Origin: Streptomyces rubellomurinus
GTDB lineage: Bacteria; Actinomycetota; Actinomycetes; Streptomycetales; Streptomycetaceae
Assembly (NCBI RefSeq): GCF_000961885.1
Contig: NZ_JZKH01000031.1
Location: 21,785-85,784, forward strand
DNA: 64,000 nt
Direction: 5' to 3'
The notes beneath the pieces are model-generated. The model searched no databases, had not been told where the DNA came from, and saw nothing but the letters and a program-made list of their open reading frames with translations. Both the position numbers and the translations under genes were made by a program. Of the stretch, positions 22,890 through 31,743 are shown piece by piece (positions within the stretch are counted from its first letter, which is position 1; the number at the start of each line of letters is the position of its first letter).

Positions 22890-24251
22890 ATGGACCGCCG
22901 GATTTTCGGGCTGGAGAACGAGTACGGCGTGACCTGCACGTTCCGCGGGCAGCGACGGCTGTCGCCGGACGAGGTGGCGCGGTACCTGTTCCGCCGGGTC
23001 GTCTCCTGGGGCCGAAGCAGCAACGTCTTCCTGCGCAACGGCGCCCGGCTCTACCTCGACGTCGGCTCGCACCCCGAGTACGCCACCCCCGAGTGCGACG
23101 ACGTCGTCGAGCTCGTGACCCACGACAAGGCCGGCGAGCGGATCCTCGAAGGCCTGCTGGTGGACGCCGAGCGGCGACTGCACGAGGAGGGCATCGCCGG
23201 CGACGTCTACCTCTTCAAGAACAACACCGACTCGGCCGGGAACTCCTACGGTTGCCACGAGAACTACCTGGTGGCCCGGCACGGCGAGTTCTCCCGGATC
23301 GCGGACGTGCTGATCCCGTTCCTGGTCACCCGGCAGCTGATCTGCGGCGCGGGCAAGGTGCTGCAGACCCCGCGCGGCGCGGTGTACTGCGTCAGCCAGC
23401 GGGCCGAGCACATCTGGGAGGGCGTCAGCTCCGCCACCACCCGCTCCCGCCCGATCATCAACACCCGGGACGAGCCGCACGCGGACGCCGAGCGCTACCG
23501 CCGGCTGCACGTGATCGTCGGCGACTCCAACATGTCCGAGACCACCACGCTGCTCAAGGTCGGCGCCACCGACCTGGTGCTGCGGCTGATCGAGGCCGGC
23601 GTGGTGATGCGCGATCTCACCCTGGAGAACCCGATCCGGGCGATCCGCGAGGTCAGCCACGACCTCACCGGCACCCACCAGGTGCGGCTCGCCAACGGCC
23701 GCGAGGCCAGCGCGCTGGACATCCAGGAGGAGTACTACAGCAAGGCCCTGGAGTTCGCCGACCGCAAGGGCCTCAACACCGGCACCGTCGCGCAGGTCCT
23801 CGACCTGTGGGGCCGCACCCTGGAGGCCGTCCGCACCGAGCGGCTGGACGGGGTGGCCACCGAGATCGACTGGATCATGAAGTACAAGCTCATCGAGCGC
23901 TACCGCGAGAAGCACCAGATGAGCATGTCCAACCCGCGGGTGGCGCAGATCGACCTCGCGTACCACGACATCCACCGCCGGCGCGGCCTGTTCTACCTGC
24001 TCCAGGGCAAGGGGCAGGCGCGGCGGGTGACCACCGACCTGAAGACCTTCGAGGCGAAGTCGGTGCCGCCGCAGACCACCCGGGCCCGGCTGCGCGGGGA
24101 CTTCATCCGCCGGGCGCAGGAGCAGCGGCGGGACTTCACGGTGGACTGGGTGCACCTGAAGCTGAACGACCAGGCGCAGCGGACGGTGCTCTGCAAGGAC
24201 CCGTTCCGTTCGGTGGACGAGCGGGTGGAGAAGCTGATCGCGGGGATGTAG
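22890..24251 (+). CDS. pafA: Pup-protein ligase PafA
   Basis: PafA uses ATP to form an isopeptide bond between the C-terminal Glu of Pup and a substrate lysine. The 453-residue protein has the same fold as Dop: FGLENEYGV at the N-terminus, [20 protein letters not shown], and [17 protein letters not shown]. It lacks the Dop-loop. The ATG at 22890 has AAAGGAG six bases upstream. Transcription seems to end at the perfect hairpin at 24277-24309, separating it from the FKBP genes. Confidence 0.97.
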   Translation: MDRRIFGLENEYGVTCTFRGQRRLSPDEVARYLFRRVVSWGRSSNVFLRNGARLYLDVGSHPEYATPECDDVVELVTHDKAGERILEGLLVDAERRLHEEGIAGDVYLFKNNTDSAGNSYGCHENYLVARHGEFSRIADVLIPFLVTRQLICGAGKVLQTPRGAVYCVSQRAEHIWEGVSSATTRSRPIINTRDEPHADAERYRRLHVIVGDSNMSETTTLLKVGATDLVLRLIEAGVVMRDLTLENPIRAIREVSHDLTGTHQVRLANGREASALDIQEEYYSKALEFADRKGLNTGTVAQVLDLWGRTLEAVRTERLDGVATEIDWIMKYKLIERYREKHQMSMSNPRVAQIDLAYHDIHRRRGLFYLLQGKGQARRVTTDLKTFEAKSVPPQTTRARLRGDFIRRAQEQRRDFTVDWVHLKLNDQAQRTVLCKDPFRSVDERVEKLIAGM

Positions 24252-24276
24252 CCCGCGCGTTCGTGATCAAGGTGCG

Positions 24277-24309
24277 GTCCGGCCCCGGTGGTGTCTACCG
24301 GGGCCGGAC
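24277..24309 (+). terminator. Terminator after pafA
   Basis: Perfect 13-bp arms (24277-24289, 24297-24309) with a 7-base loop, 25 bases after pafA. Confidence 0.8.
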
Positions 24310-24374
24310 GCGTGCCGGGCATACGCTGTCCGTCGAGTCTGGAGAGCCGACTTCGATCGACAGTTAGGACCACC

Positions 24375-25364
24375 GTGCGCCGCACCGCCGGTTTGCTTCT
24401 CACCCTGCCGCTGCTGCTCGCGGTCGCCTGCAGCAGCTCGCCCAAGGCGGCCTCCCCGGCGACGCCGTCCGCGGCGAGCGCGCCCCCGACCGTGCCCGCT
24501 CCGGTCAACGAGGCGTCGCCGATGCCGACCCTGTCGGGCGGCGGGTTCGGGAGCAAGGCGACCATCACGATCCCCGAAGGCGCCCAGCCCGGCGGGCAGT
24601 TCGTGGTGAACACGGTGAGCGAGGGCGATCGCGCGGCGGTCGCCAAGGGCGACTGGGTGACGGTCAACTACACGGCGAAGGACTGGACCACCGGCAAGGA
24701 CCTGCCCAGTTCGTACGACCCGAGCGGCAAGCCGCAGCTCTACCAGGCGGGCAGTGGGCAGCTGGTGCCGGCGCTCGACCAGAGCGTGATCGGCAAGAAG
24801 GTCGGCAGCCGGCTGCTGGTGGTGGCCCCGCCGGCCGCCGCCTTCGGCGACTCGGGCTCCGAGCAACTCGGGGTGGCCAAGGGCGACACCGTGGTGTTCG
24901 TGCTGGACATCGTGGAGAGCCTGCCGCAGGACTCCACGCTGACCGGGAACATGACCGAGCCGGCCGCGACCCTGCCGCAGGTCAAGGACAACGGCAAGGC
25001 GGCGACGACGATCACCGTCCCGACCGGGCAGGCCGCGCCGACCGACCTCCAGCAGGCGGTGCTGATCAAGGGCGAGGGCAAGCAGGTCAAGAGCGGGCAG
25101 ACCCTGGTGGTGCAGTACACCGGGGTGCTGTGGAGCAACGGCCAGCAGTTCGACGCCTCCTGGACGCACGGCGGCGCGCAGGCCGTGCAGATCGGCACCG
25201 GCAGCGTGATCGAGGGCTGGGACAAGGGCCTGGTGGGGCAGGCCGTGGGCAGCCGGGTGCTGCTGGTGGTGCCGCCCGCGCAGGGGTACAAGGACCAGGC
25301 GCAGGGGGCGGTGCCGGCGAACTCCACGCTGGTCTTCGTGATCGACATTCTGGAAGCGGTCTAG
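24375..25364 (+). CDS. Lipoprotein FKBP-type peptidyl-prolyl isomerase with two FKBP domains
   Basis: The signal peptide ends in lipobox LAVAC (Cys19 lipidated), so the protein sits on the outer face of the membrane. Two FKBP folds follow, at about 90-195 and 230-329. The second keeps the active-site pattern VVQYTGVL...FDASW...VIEGWDKGL...VPANSTLVFVIDI. The first has LVPALDQSV where active FKBPs have a GWD-type motif, so it is probably not a normal isomerase site. FKBPs assist folding at X-Pro bonds, here of exported proteins. AGGA lies near the GTG. It is the first of three adjacent FKBP genes. Confidence 0.9.
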   Translation: MRRTAGLLLTLPLLLAVACSSSPKAASPATPSAASAPPTVPAPVNEASPMPTLSGGGFGSKATITIPEGAQPGGQFVVNTVSEGDRAAVAKGDWVTVNYTAKDWTTGKDLPSSYDPSGKPQLYQAGSGQLVPALDQSVIGKKVGSRLLVVAPPAAAFGDSGSEQLGVAKGDTVVFVLDIVESLPQDSTLTGNMTEPAATLPQVKDNGKAATTITVPTGQAAPTDLQQAVLIKGEGKQVKSGQTLVVQYTGVLWSNGQQFDASWTHGGAQAVQIGTGSVIEGWDKGLVGQAVGSRVLLVVPPAQGYKDQAQGAVPANSTLVFVIDILEAV

Positions 25365-25572
25365 GAACTCGGCCCGGGGATTCCGTACTCTTGGGCGGAC
25401 GCTCGTACAACAACGACGCGTCCGTCCTCATCCTGAGCTGTCATACTGCCCCTCGCACTGTGGCAGGCGCCGCCCGGCGCGAAGGTCCGGGGCGGGCGGT
25501 GCGACGGCAGCCCGGCGCTCACCACGCCGGGTCCGGATCTGGAAGACCTCGTGGCGAGATGGATGGGGAGTC

Positions 25573-26895
25573 ATGACTGAGAAGACGCCGAGCCCGGGCG
25601 GGGCCGGCACCGCCGACAGCTCTGCGGGTGACCCGGCCGCCTCGCGTCCCGGCGGCGCGGTCGCGGGCGATCGCGAGTCGATCGTCGTTCCGCCGTCGAT
25701 CCTGGCGCAGCAGGCCGGCTGGGCGCAGCCCGGCGAGCGGCCGGCCGCGGCCGGTGGCGGGACCAGGACCGACGACGACACCCCGCAGATCTTCGCCTCC
25801 ACGGTGCGCCGGGCCGAGCTCTCCGAGGCCGGCTACGACGAGAACCCGCCCGGTGTGGGCCGGCTCGGCGTGATCCTCGGCACGGTGCTGGCCGTGCTGC
25901 TGGCCGGCAGCGCGGTGACGCTCTACCTGGTGAACAAGGACGGCGGGTCCAAGGACAGCAGCCCCTCGGCCGCCAAGCCGGACGCGGTGAAGACCGCGCC
26001 GCCGACCCCCACCGCCGACCCGGTGCCGCCGATCAAGGACGACGCCAAGGTGCTGCCGACGATCACCGGCGACTTCGGCAAGAAGGCCGAGATCCAGGTG
26101 CCCGGCGACAAGTCGGACGGCTCCTTCGTGGTCAAGGTCCTCTCCGAGGGCAGCGGTGCCAAGGTGGAGAAGGGCAACTGGACCTCGGTGGACTACACCG
26201 CCAAGGACTGGACCACCGGCAAGGACATCCCGAGCTCGTACGACAACAGCGGCAAGCCGCAGATCTTCCAGGCCGGCTCGGACGCGCTGATCCCGGCGCT
26301 GGACCAGGCCGTGGTCGGGAAGAAGGCCGGCTCCCGGGTGCTGGTGGTGGCCCCGCCGGCCGCCGCGTTCGGCGCCCAGGGCAAGGCCGACATGTCGATC
26401 GGTGCCAAGGACGACCTGGTCTTCGTGATCGACATCCGCAACACCAACGCGCCCGACGCGGTGGTCAGCGGCACCGTCACCCCGCCGCCGGCGGACTTCC
26501 CGCAGGTCAAGGACAACGGCAAGAAGCCGGCCGAGATCACCCCGGTGGCCGGCGCCAAGGACCCGACCGAGCTGAGGAGCCACGTCCTGATCAAGGGCAC
26601 CGGCCCGGCGGTGGAGAAGGGCGAGAAGGTCGTCGTCCAGTACACCGGCGCGCTGTTCAAGGACGGCAAGGTCTTCGACTCCTCGCTGAGCAAGGGCCAG
26701 GCGTTCTCCTTCCCGGTCGGCGGCGGCCAGGTCATCCAGGGCTGGGACCAGGGGCTGGCCGGCCAGACCGTGGGCAGCCGGGTCGAGCTGGTCATCCCGG
26801 CCGCGCTGGCCTACGGGGACAAGGGCCAGGGCGACATCCCGCCCGGCTCGACGCTGGTCTTCGTGGTGGACATCCTGGACGCCGGTCAGGGCTGA
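25573..26895 (+). CDS. Membrane-anchored FKBP-type isomerase with two FKBP domains
   Basis: This 440-residue paralogue has a cytoplasmic N-terminus of about 95 residues, one membrane segment at about 98-120, an Asp/Ala/Pro linker, and two extracytoplasmic FKBP domains at about 185-300 and 335-440. As in its neighbour, the first domain has LIPALDQAV and lacks the tryptophan of the GWDQG motif, while the second has VIQGWDQGLAG and looks active. Similarity to the preceding gene across both domains indicates tandem duplication with a change from lipid anchor to transmembrane anchor. The start is ATG with GGGGAG upstream. Confidence 0.9.
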   Translation: MTEKTPSPGGAGTADSSAGDPAASRPGGAVAGDRESIVVPPSILAQQAGWAQPGERPAAAGGGTRTDDDTPQIFASTVRRAELSEAGYDENPPGVGRLGVILGTVLAVLLAGSAVTLYLVNKDGGSKDSSPSAAKPDAVKTAPPTPTADPVPPIKDDAKVLPTITGDFGKKAEIQVPGDKSDGSFVVKVLSEGSGAKVEKGNWTSVDYTAKDWTTGKDIPSSYDNSGKPQIFQAGSDALIPALDQAVVGKKAGSRVLVVAPPAAAFGAQGKADMSIGAKDDLVFVIDIRNTNAPDAVVSGTVTPPPADFPQVKDNGKKPAEITPVAGAKDPTELRSHVLIKGTGPAVEKGEKVVVQYTGALFKDGKVFDSSLSKGQAFSFPVGGGQVIQGWDQGLAGQTVGSRVELVIPAALAYGDKGQGDIPPGSTLVFVVDILDAGQG

Positions 26896-26962
26896 TCCAC
26901 TTTCGGGTGACAATGGTGTGCGTGTGACCTTCGGGTCCGGCCGCGTGGCCGGGCCCGGACGG

Positions 26963-27030
26963 GCGGCGGGCGCCCGTATCGTGGTCCGCCCCGACGAGGT
27001 CGGGGCGGACCGGGTGCGGGCGCCCGCCGC
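26963..27030 (+). terminator. Two-part hairpin between FKBP genes
   Basis: An outer perfect 14-bp repeat (26963-26976 with 27017-27030) encloses an inner perfect 13-bp repeat (26983-26995 with 26999-27011, 3-base loop). It lies between the second and third FKBP genes. Confidence 0.75.
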
Positions 27031-27071
27031 TTGGTCGTGTCTGGAATTGCGAACGTGAGAAGAGGGACCCA

Positions 27072-27455
27072 GTGACCGTGAACCTCAACGAGAAGCCCGA
27101 GATCGACTTCCCGATCGGTGACGCTCCGACCAAGCTGCAGATCCGCGACATCGTCGTGGGCGACGGCGAGGAGGCCAAGGAGGGCCAGGTCGTCAGCGTC
27201 CGCTACGTCGGCGTGACCTTCGAGACCGGCGAGGAGTTCGACGCGAGCTGGAACCGGAGCCCCAACGAGTTCCGCTTCCCGCTCGGCGCCGGCCGGGTCA
27301 TCCAGGGCTGGGACAAGGGCGTCGTCGGCATGAAGGTCGGCGGCCGCCGCGAGCTGACCATCCCGTCGACGATGGCGTACGGCGCCCAGTCGCCGTCGCC
27401 GCTCATCCCGCCGCACTCGACCCTGATCTTCGTGGTCGACCTGCTGGCCGTCTGA
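27072..27455 (+). CDS. Cytoplasmic single-domain FKBP-type peptidyl-prolyl isomerase
   Basis: This 127-residue protein is a minimal FKBP with no signal or membrane segment. It retains VVSVRYVGVTFETGEEFDASW, VIQGWDKGVVGMKVGGRREL and the closing HSTLIFVVDLL strand, so the active site is intact. It would act on cytoplasmic proteins. The GTG at 27072 has AGAGGGA five bases upstream; a second GTG six bases later is possible. Confidence 0.93.
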   Translation: MTVNLNEKPEIDFPIGDAPTKLQIRDIVVGDGEEAKEGQVVSVRYVGVTFETGEEFDASWNRSPNEFRFPLGAGRVIQGWDKGVVGMKVGGRRELTIPSTMAYGAQSPSPLIPPHSTLIFVVDLLAV

Positions 27456-27467
27456 GCCTGCTCCAGC

Positions 27468-27501
27468 CGTGGGCCGGACCCCTCCGGGGGCCCGGCCCAC
27501 G
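27468..27501 (+). terminator. Terminator after the third FKBP gene
   Basis: Perfect 10-bp outer arms (27468-27477, 27492-27501) with a C/G-rich inner stem, 12 bases after the stop. Confidence 0.7.
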
Positions 27502-27643
27502 GGCGTGTCCGGGGCCTCCGGGGACGCTGTTGCGGACGCGGCTTTTGCAGTGCGTACCGCTACCGGTACGGTCGGTCCCGCCGGGTGTGGATCGCCCGGT
27601 TGGCGCACCCCGCGCGCGGCGCGGCACACCGGAAGGGTCAGCG

Positions 27644-28621
27644 ATGGCGATCGCCAAGGCAGAGCGGCTGATGAATCTCGCCCTGTGCCTGATGAACACC
27701 AGACGTCCGCTCTCCAAGAAGGAGCTGCGGGAATCCATCGAGGCGTACCGCGAGGCCTGGCAGCACAGCAGCGAGGACGCCTTCAACCGGATGTTCGAGC
27801 GGGACAAGGACGACCTGCGCGAGCTCGGCCTGGTGATCGACGTCGACGAGAACGCGCTGGACGGCGAGCTGGGCTACCTGGCCCGCGCGGACCGCAACCG
27901 GCTGCCCGAGATCGCGCTGGACGCCGAGGAGGCCGCCGCGCTGACCCTGGCCGCCCGGGTCTGGCAGCAGGCCAAGATGTCCGGCGCGGCCAGCGGCGCG
28001 CTGCAGAAGCTGCGCGCGGCCGGGGTGCCGTTCGCCGAGGCCGGCGGCCGTACCGCGCTGGAGCCGCGGATCCCCGCCCGGGAGGCCGCGTTCGAGCCGC
28101 TGCTCACCGCCGCCCGGGACCGCCGCCCGGTCACCTTCGAGTACCGCAAGGCCGGCGCGGCCGCCGTCGAGCAGCGCACCGTCGAGCCGTGGGCGCTGGA
28201 GTGCTGGCGCGGGCACTGGTACCTGGCCGGGTACGACCGCGACCGCGGCGACGCCCGGGTGTTCCGGCTCAGCCGGATCACCGGCAAGGTGCGGGCGAAG
28301 GGCGGCGCCTTCGCGCAGGCGGTGCCCGAGCACGTCGACGTCCGCGCCACCGTGGCCAAGTTCGCCGGGGAGGGGGCCACCGCGACGGCGACCGTGCGGG
28401 TCCGCCGGGGCGCGGGCTTCCCGCTGCGCACCAAGGCGCTGGCCAGCGAGCGGGTCGACGAGACCTGGGACGAGCTGGAGATCCCGTACGGCAACGGGCT
28501 GGGCGCCGACCTGGCGGAGTTCGGGCCGGACGTGCTGGTGCTCGGGCCGGAGGAGCTGCGGGCGGATGTGGTCGACCGACTGCGGGCGGTCGCGGGGATT
28601 GCTGAGGGAGAAGGCGCGTGA
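27644..28621 (+). CDS. pafB: WYL-domain transcriptional activator PafB
   Basis: PafB works with PafC as the activator of the LexA/RecA-independent DNA-damage response in actinobacteria. The 325-residue protein has an N-terminal winged helix (about 1-80), a WYL domain at about 140-225 (RPVTFEYRKAG, GHWYLAGYDRDR, FRLSRI) and a C-terminal WCX-type extension. The WYL domain is thought to sense a nucleic-acid or nucleotide signal. GGAAGGG precedes the ATG. Its end overlaps pafC in GTGA, implying translational coupling. Confidence 0.95.
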   Translation: MAIAKAERLMNLALCLMNTRRPLSKKELRESIEAYREAWQHSSEDAFNRMFERDKDDLRELGLVIDVDENALDGELGYLARADRNRLPEIALDAEEAAALTLAARVWQQAKMSGAASGALQKLRAAGVPFAEAGGRTALEPRIPAREAAFEPLLTAARDRRPVTFEYRKAGAAAVEQRTVEPWALECWRGHWYLAGYDRDRGDARVFRLSRITGKVRAKGGAFAQAVPEHVDVRATVAKFAGEGATATATVRVRRGAGFPLRTKALASERVDETWDELEIPYGNGLGADLAEFGPDVLVLGPEELRADVVDRLRAVAGIAEGEGA

Positions 28622-29574
28622 GCAACGCGATCGACCAGACGCGGCGGATGCTGTCGCTGGTGACCTACCTGCGGGAGCGGCCCGGGGCCGAGGTGGCCGA
28701 GGTGGCCCGCGCGTTCGGGATCTCCGAGCGCGAGCTGATCGGGGACCTCAACGTGCTGCCGATGTGCGGCACCAGCTTCCGCGGCGGCGACCTGCTCGAC
28801 ATCGACACCGACGGCGAGCGGATCTGGTGGCACAACGTGGACGACGTCGCCCAGCCGCTGCGGCTGGCCGCCGACGAGGCCACCGCGCTGCTGGTGGCCG
28901 CCCGCGCGGTGGCCGGGCTGCCCGGGCTGCGGGCCGGCGACCGCGAGGCGCTCACCCGGGCCGTCGCCAAGATCGAGAACGCGGCCGGGGAGAGCGCCGA
29001 GAGCAGCGCCCGGGTCGGCGTGACCTTCGAGGCGGAGAGCCACGTCTTCGCCGACATCGACCGCGCGCTCAGCGAGGGCCGGCGGCTCTGGCTGCGCTAC
29101 TACTCGCACGGGCGCGGCGGGATGACCGAGCGGGAGGTCGACCCCATCCGGCTGCTCACCGAGGGGCACACCTACCTGGAGGCCTGGTGCCGCACCTCGG
29201 AGGACCACCGGATGTTCCGGCTCGACCGGGTCGCCGAGATCCGCGTGCTGGACGTCCCGGCCGACCCGCCCCGGCGTGAGCCGCGCGACCTGAGCGGCGG
29301 GCTGGTCAACCCGGCCGCGGACGACCCGGAGGTCGTCGTCGAGGTCTCCTCCGGCGGGCGCTGGGTGGCCGAGTACTACACCCACGACAAGGCCGAGGAA
29401 CTGCCGGACGGCGGGCTGCGGATCACCCTGCGCAGCGCCGACCCCTCCCAGCTGCGCCCGCTGGCGCTGCGGCTGGGCCGGGACGGGCGGATCGTGTCGC
29501 CGCCCGAGCTGGCCGAGCAGGCGCGCTCGGCGGCGGCGGAGGCGCTGGCCGCGTACGGGGAGGGGCGGGTCTGA
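28618..29574 (+). CDS. pafC: WYL-domain transcriptional activator PafC
   Basis: PafC is the partner of PafB, 318 residues with the same order of domains: winged helix (about 10-65), WYL domain (about 140-225; RRLWLRYYSHGR, HTYLEAWCRTSEDHRMFRLDRV) and WCX-like C-terminus. The GTG start overlaps the pafB stop, which fits equal production of the two. Both lie downstream of pafA as in mycobacteria, although pupylation itself does not require them. Confidence 0.95.
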   Translation: MSNAIDQTRRMLSLVTYLRERPGAEVAEVARAFGISERELIGDLNVLPMCGTSFRGGDLLDIDTDGERIWWHNVDDVAQPLRLAADEATALLVAARAVAGLPGLRAGDREALTRAVAKIENAAGESAESSARVGVTFEAESHVFADIDRALSEGRRLWLRYYSHGRGGMTEREVDPIRLLTEGHTYLEAWCRTSEDHRMFRLDRVAEIRVLDVPADPPRREPRDLSGGLVNPAADDPEVVVEVSSGGRWVAEYYTHDKAEELPDGGLRITLRSADPSQLRPLALRLGRDGRIVSPPELAEQARSAAAEALAAYGEGRV

Positions 29575-29577
29575 GCG

Positions 29578-29808
29578 GTGGAAGCCGGGACCAGATTCAA
29601 GGTGTACTGCTCCGAGTGCCGGGAGAAGGTGGAGCTCCCGGCCGAGGAGTTCCGGCTGACCCTGGGCCGCACCCCGGCCCAGGCGCACTACAGCTTCGGC
29701 TGCCCGCGCTGCGGGGCGGCGGTGCGCAAGCCGGCCGGGGAGAAGATCGTCGAGGCGCTGACCGAGGCGGGGGTGCGCACCATGCGGCTCGTCCCGGCGG
29801 AGGGGTAG
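29578..29808 (+). CDS. Small zinc-ribbon protein of unknown function
   Basis: This 76-residue protein has two CxxC pairs (CSEC near 11-14, CPRC near 42-45) spaced as in a zinc ribbon, then a short helical tail. The GTG at 29578 starts three bases after the pafC stop, so it is probably co-transcribed with pafBC. No enzymatic motif is visible. RNA, DNA or protein binding are all possible. Confidence 0.75.
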   Translation: MEAGTRFKVYCSECREKVELPAEEFRLTLGRTPAQAHYSFGCPRCGAAVRKPAGEKIVEALTEAGVRTMRLVPAEG

Positions 29809-29853
29809 CGCCTGCTCGGCGGGGGTGCGGGCGGCCCGTATAGGGTGGGGCGC

Positions 29854-30039
29854 ATGTCCTGGATGCTGGTCGCCGCCGTCCTGCTCGCCACCGCGGGCCT
29901 GCTGGTCCTCGGGCTCCTCGCGATCCGGCTGTGGCTGGACGTGCGGGTGCTGGCCAAGGGCGTGGACGAGGCCTCGCGGGCGCTGACCGAGGCGGCGGGC
30001 GAGCTGGCCGACTCGGCCGCGGTGGCCGCCGCCCGATAG
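29854..30039 (+). CDS. Small single-pass membrane protein
   Basis: This 61-residue product has one membrane helix (about 3-24) and an amphipathic Ala/Glu-rich helix after it. The size and layout resemble TatA-like or other small membrane proteins, but it lacks the FGxxxLP hinge of TatA. The ATG is at 29854 with GGGTGGGG before it. It lies between the pafBC operon and tatA; function unknown. Confidence 0.6.
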   Translation: MSWMLVAAVLLATAGLLVLGLLAIRLWLDVRVLAKGVDEASRALTEAAGELADSAAVAAAR

Positions 30040-30114
30040 CACGGCCGGGGCATCCGCCGTACGGGGGCTGCTGCGCGGGTGTGAGGGCGGGTTACGCTCT
30101 CAGCTGGTCCCCGT

Positions 30115-30165
30115 GACGCCTGTCGGGGGCCGCCGTCCCGTTCGGGCGGCCGTCGTCGGGGCGTC
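30115..30165 (+). terminator. Imperfect hairpin before tatA
   Basis: Nested arms (GACGCC 30115-30120 with GGCGTC 30160-30165, plus a central GGCCGCC/GGCGGCC stem) lie between the small membrane protein and tatA. Confidence 0.45.
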
Positions 30166-30229
30166 ATCCGCAGCGGTTACCATCCGCGCGGACGGCCCGC
30201 CGGGCCGCCATGACTGAAGGTGGTCGTGC

Positions 30230-30529
30230 ATGCGCGTCTCGATGACCGCGATCGTGGTGGTCGTGGTGTTCGCCGTCGTGCTGTTCGGAGCCAAGCGGCT
30301 GCCCGAGCTGGCACGCTCGCTCGGACAGTCGCTGCGGATCCTGAAGAGCGAGGCCAAGGCGATGCGCACGGACGGCGAGGAGACGGCCGCGCCGCCGCCG
30401 GCGGGCGTCGAGGGCGGCGCCGGCGCGGGTGGTACGGCGTCGGGTGGCGGTCGGGTGATCCAGTCCGCGCCGGGCGCCACGGGCACCGCCCGTCCGGTGG
30501 CCGGGCCCGAGGGCGACCGCCCGCACTGA
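30230..30529 (+). CDS. tatA: Sec-independent translocase subunit TatA
   Basis: TatA oligomers form the channel component for folded proteins with twin-arginine signals. The 99-residue protein has one membrane helix (about 5-20), the hinge FGAKRLPELARSLG, an amphipathic helix to about residue 45, and a Gly/Pro/Ala-rich tail. GAAGGTGG lies eight bases before the ATG. It is followed 98 bases later by tatC, the usual pair. Confidence 0.92.
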   Translation: MRVSMTAIVVVVVFAVVLFGAKRLPELARSLGQSLRILKSEAKAMRTDGEETAAPPPAGVEGGAGAGGTASGGGRVIQSAPGATGTARPVAGPEGDRPH

Positions 30530-30627
30530 GCGCGGCGCCCGCACGTGACGTCCGCCGCGCGCGCGATGTCCGCGACCACGGAGGCCCGTCGACCGGCGGG
30601 CCTCTACGCACGATCTGAGGACCGGGG

Positions 30628-31575
30628 TTGAGCAAGCTCTCCAAGGCGTCGAAGGCGCCCAAGAATCCTGAGGGGCGGATGGCCCTCGCCGACCACCTGC
30701 GGGAACTGCGCAACCGGGTGATCAAGTCGGTCCTGGCGATCGTGGTGATCGCCATCGTCGCCCTGATCTTCCACAAGCAGATCGAGACGTTCCTGCTCAA
30801 GCCGCTGCCGCAGTGCAACACCCCGGAGGAGCAGGCGCACTACCACGGCAAGTGCGCGCAGGTCTCGAACATCGGTCTGACCTCAGGATTCACGTGGATG
30901 CTCCAGGTGGCGCTGACGACCGGTGTGGTGGGTGCGGTGCCGGTCTGGCTCTGGCAGGTGTGGGCGTTCGTGGCGCCCGGTCTGCACCGGCACGAGAAGA
31001 AGTACACCGTCATCTTCATGGCCTGCGGGGCGCCGCTGTTCCTGGCGGGCGTGGGCGTGGCCTTCCTGGTGCTGCCGACGACCGTCGAGGTCCTGGTCAG
31101 CTTCACCCCGGACAAGACCACGCCGATCCTGCCGCCGAACGACTACTTCGACGTCGCGACGCGGATGGTGCTGGTCTTCGGCCTGGCCTTCGAGTTCCCG
31201 CTGCTGCTCGTGATGATGAACATGGTCGGCATGGTCACCGGCAAGCGGCTGCTGGGCTGGTGGCGCGGGATGATCATGGCGATCACCGTGTTCGCGGCCT
31301 TCGCGATGCCGAGCGCCGACCCGGTGAGCATGCTGGCGCTGGCCGCGCCGATCTGGGGGCTGTACTTCATCGCGGTGGGCATCGCGCTGCTCAACGACCG
31401 GCGCAAGCGGCGCCGGAACCCGGACGCGGACCTGGACGACGAGGAGGCCTCGCACCTGGACCTCAGCGTGCAGGCGGTCGAGGGCGCGGAGGTGGTCCGG
31501 GCCTCCGGCGCGCCGGTGGCGAGCCCGGCGCCGGTGCCGGGCGCGCGCCGGGAGCAGATGGACGACATCACCTGA
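30628..31575 (+). CDS. tatC: Sec-independent translocase subunit TatC
   Basis: TatC is the receptor for twin-arginine signal peptides. The 315-residue protein has six predicted membrane segments and the family N-terminus MALADHLRELRNRVIKS. The C-terminal tail after about 255 is long, charged and cytoplasmic. The start is a TTG at 30628 with CTGAGGA upstream; no ATG or GTG fits as well. In M. tuberculosis helY directly follows tatC, but here a 29-kb block separates them. Confidence 0.95.
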   Translation: MSKLSKASKAPKNPEGRMALADHLRELRNRVIKSVLAIVVIAIVALIFHKQIETFLLKPLPQCNTPEEQAHYHGKCAQVSNIGLTSGFTWMLQVALTTGVVGAVPVWLWQVWAFVAPGLHRHEKKYTVIFMACGAPLFLAGVGVAFLVLPTTVEVLVSFTPDKTTPILPPNDYFDVATRMVLVFGLAFEFPLLLVMMNMVGMVTGKRLLGWWRGMIMAITVFAAFAMPSADPVSMLALAAPIWGLYFIAVGIALLNDRRKRRRNPDADLDDEEASHLDLSVQAVEGAEVVRASGAPVASPAPVPGARREQMDDIT

Positions 31576-31603
31576 GCCGCCGGTAGGCGTTCCTGATCGT
31601 GGG

Positions 31604-31636
31604 CCCCGGTCCGCCGCTCGACGCGGCGGGCCGGGG
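31604..31636 (+). terminator. Terminator after tatC
   Basis: Fourteen-base arms (31604-31617, 31623-31636) with one G-U pair and a 5-base loop; it marks the left edge of the accessory island. Confidence 0.75.
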
Positions 31637-31708
31637 TTCTTCGTGCTGGGGGTACTTCGCGCTGCGGGGTGCTTCGCGCGGCGGGGGCGGTCCGGGTGCG
31701 GGGCGCTC

Positions 31709-31743
31709 TTGGCACCGTCGATGGCATGTGACATATTACTGGC
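31709..31743 (+). promoter_or_regulatory. Predicted promoter with operator site 1, leaderless
   Basis: TTGGCA (31709-31714) and CATATT (31732-31737) are 17 bases apart. The GTG of the oxidoreductase lies 7 bases past the -10 with no ribosome-binding site, so the transcript probably starts at the codon itself. The 14-base site TGTGACATATTACT (31727-31740) covers the -10 and matches four other sites in the island. Confidence 0.6.
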
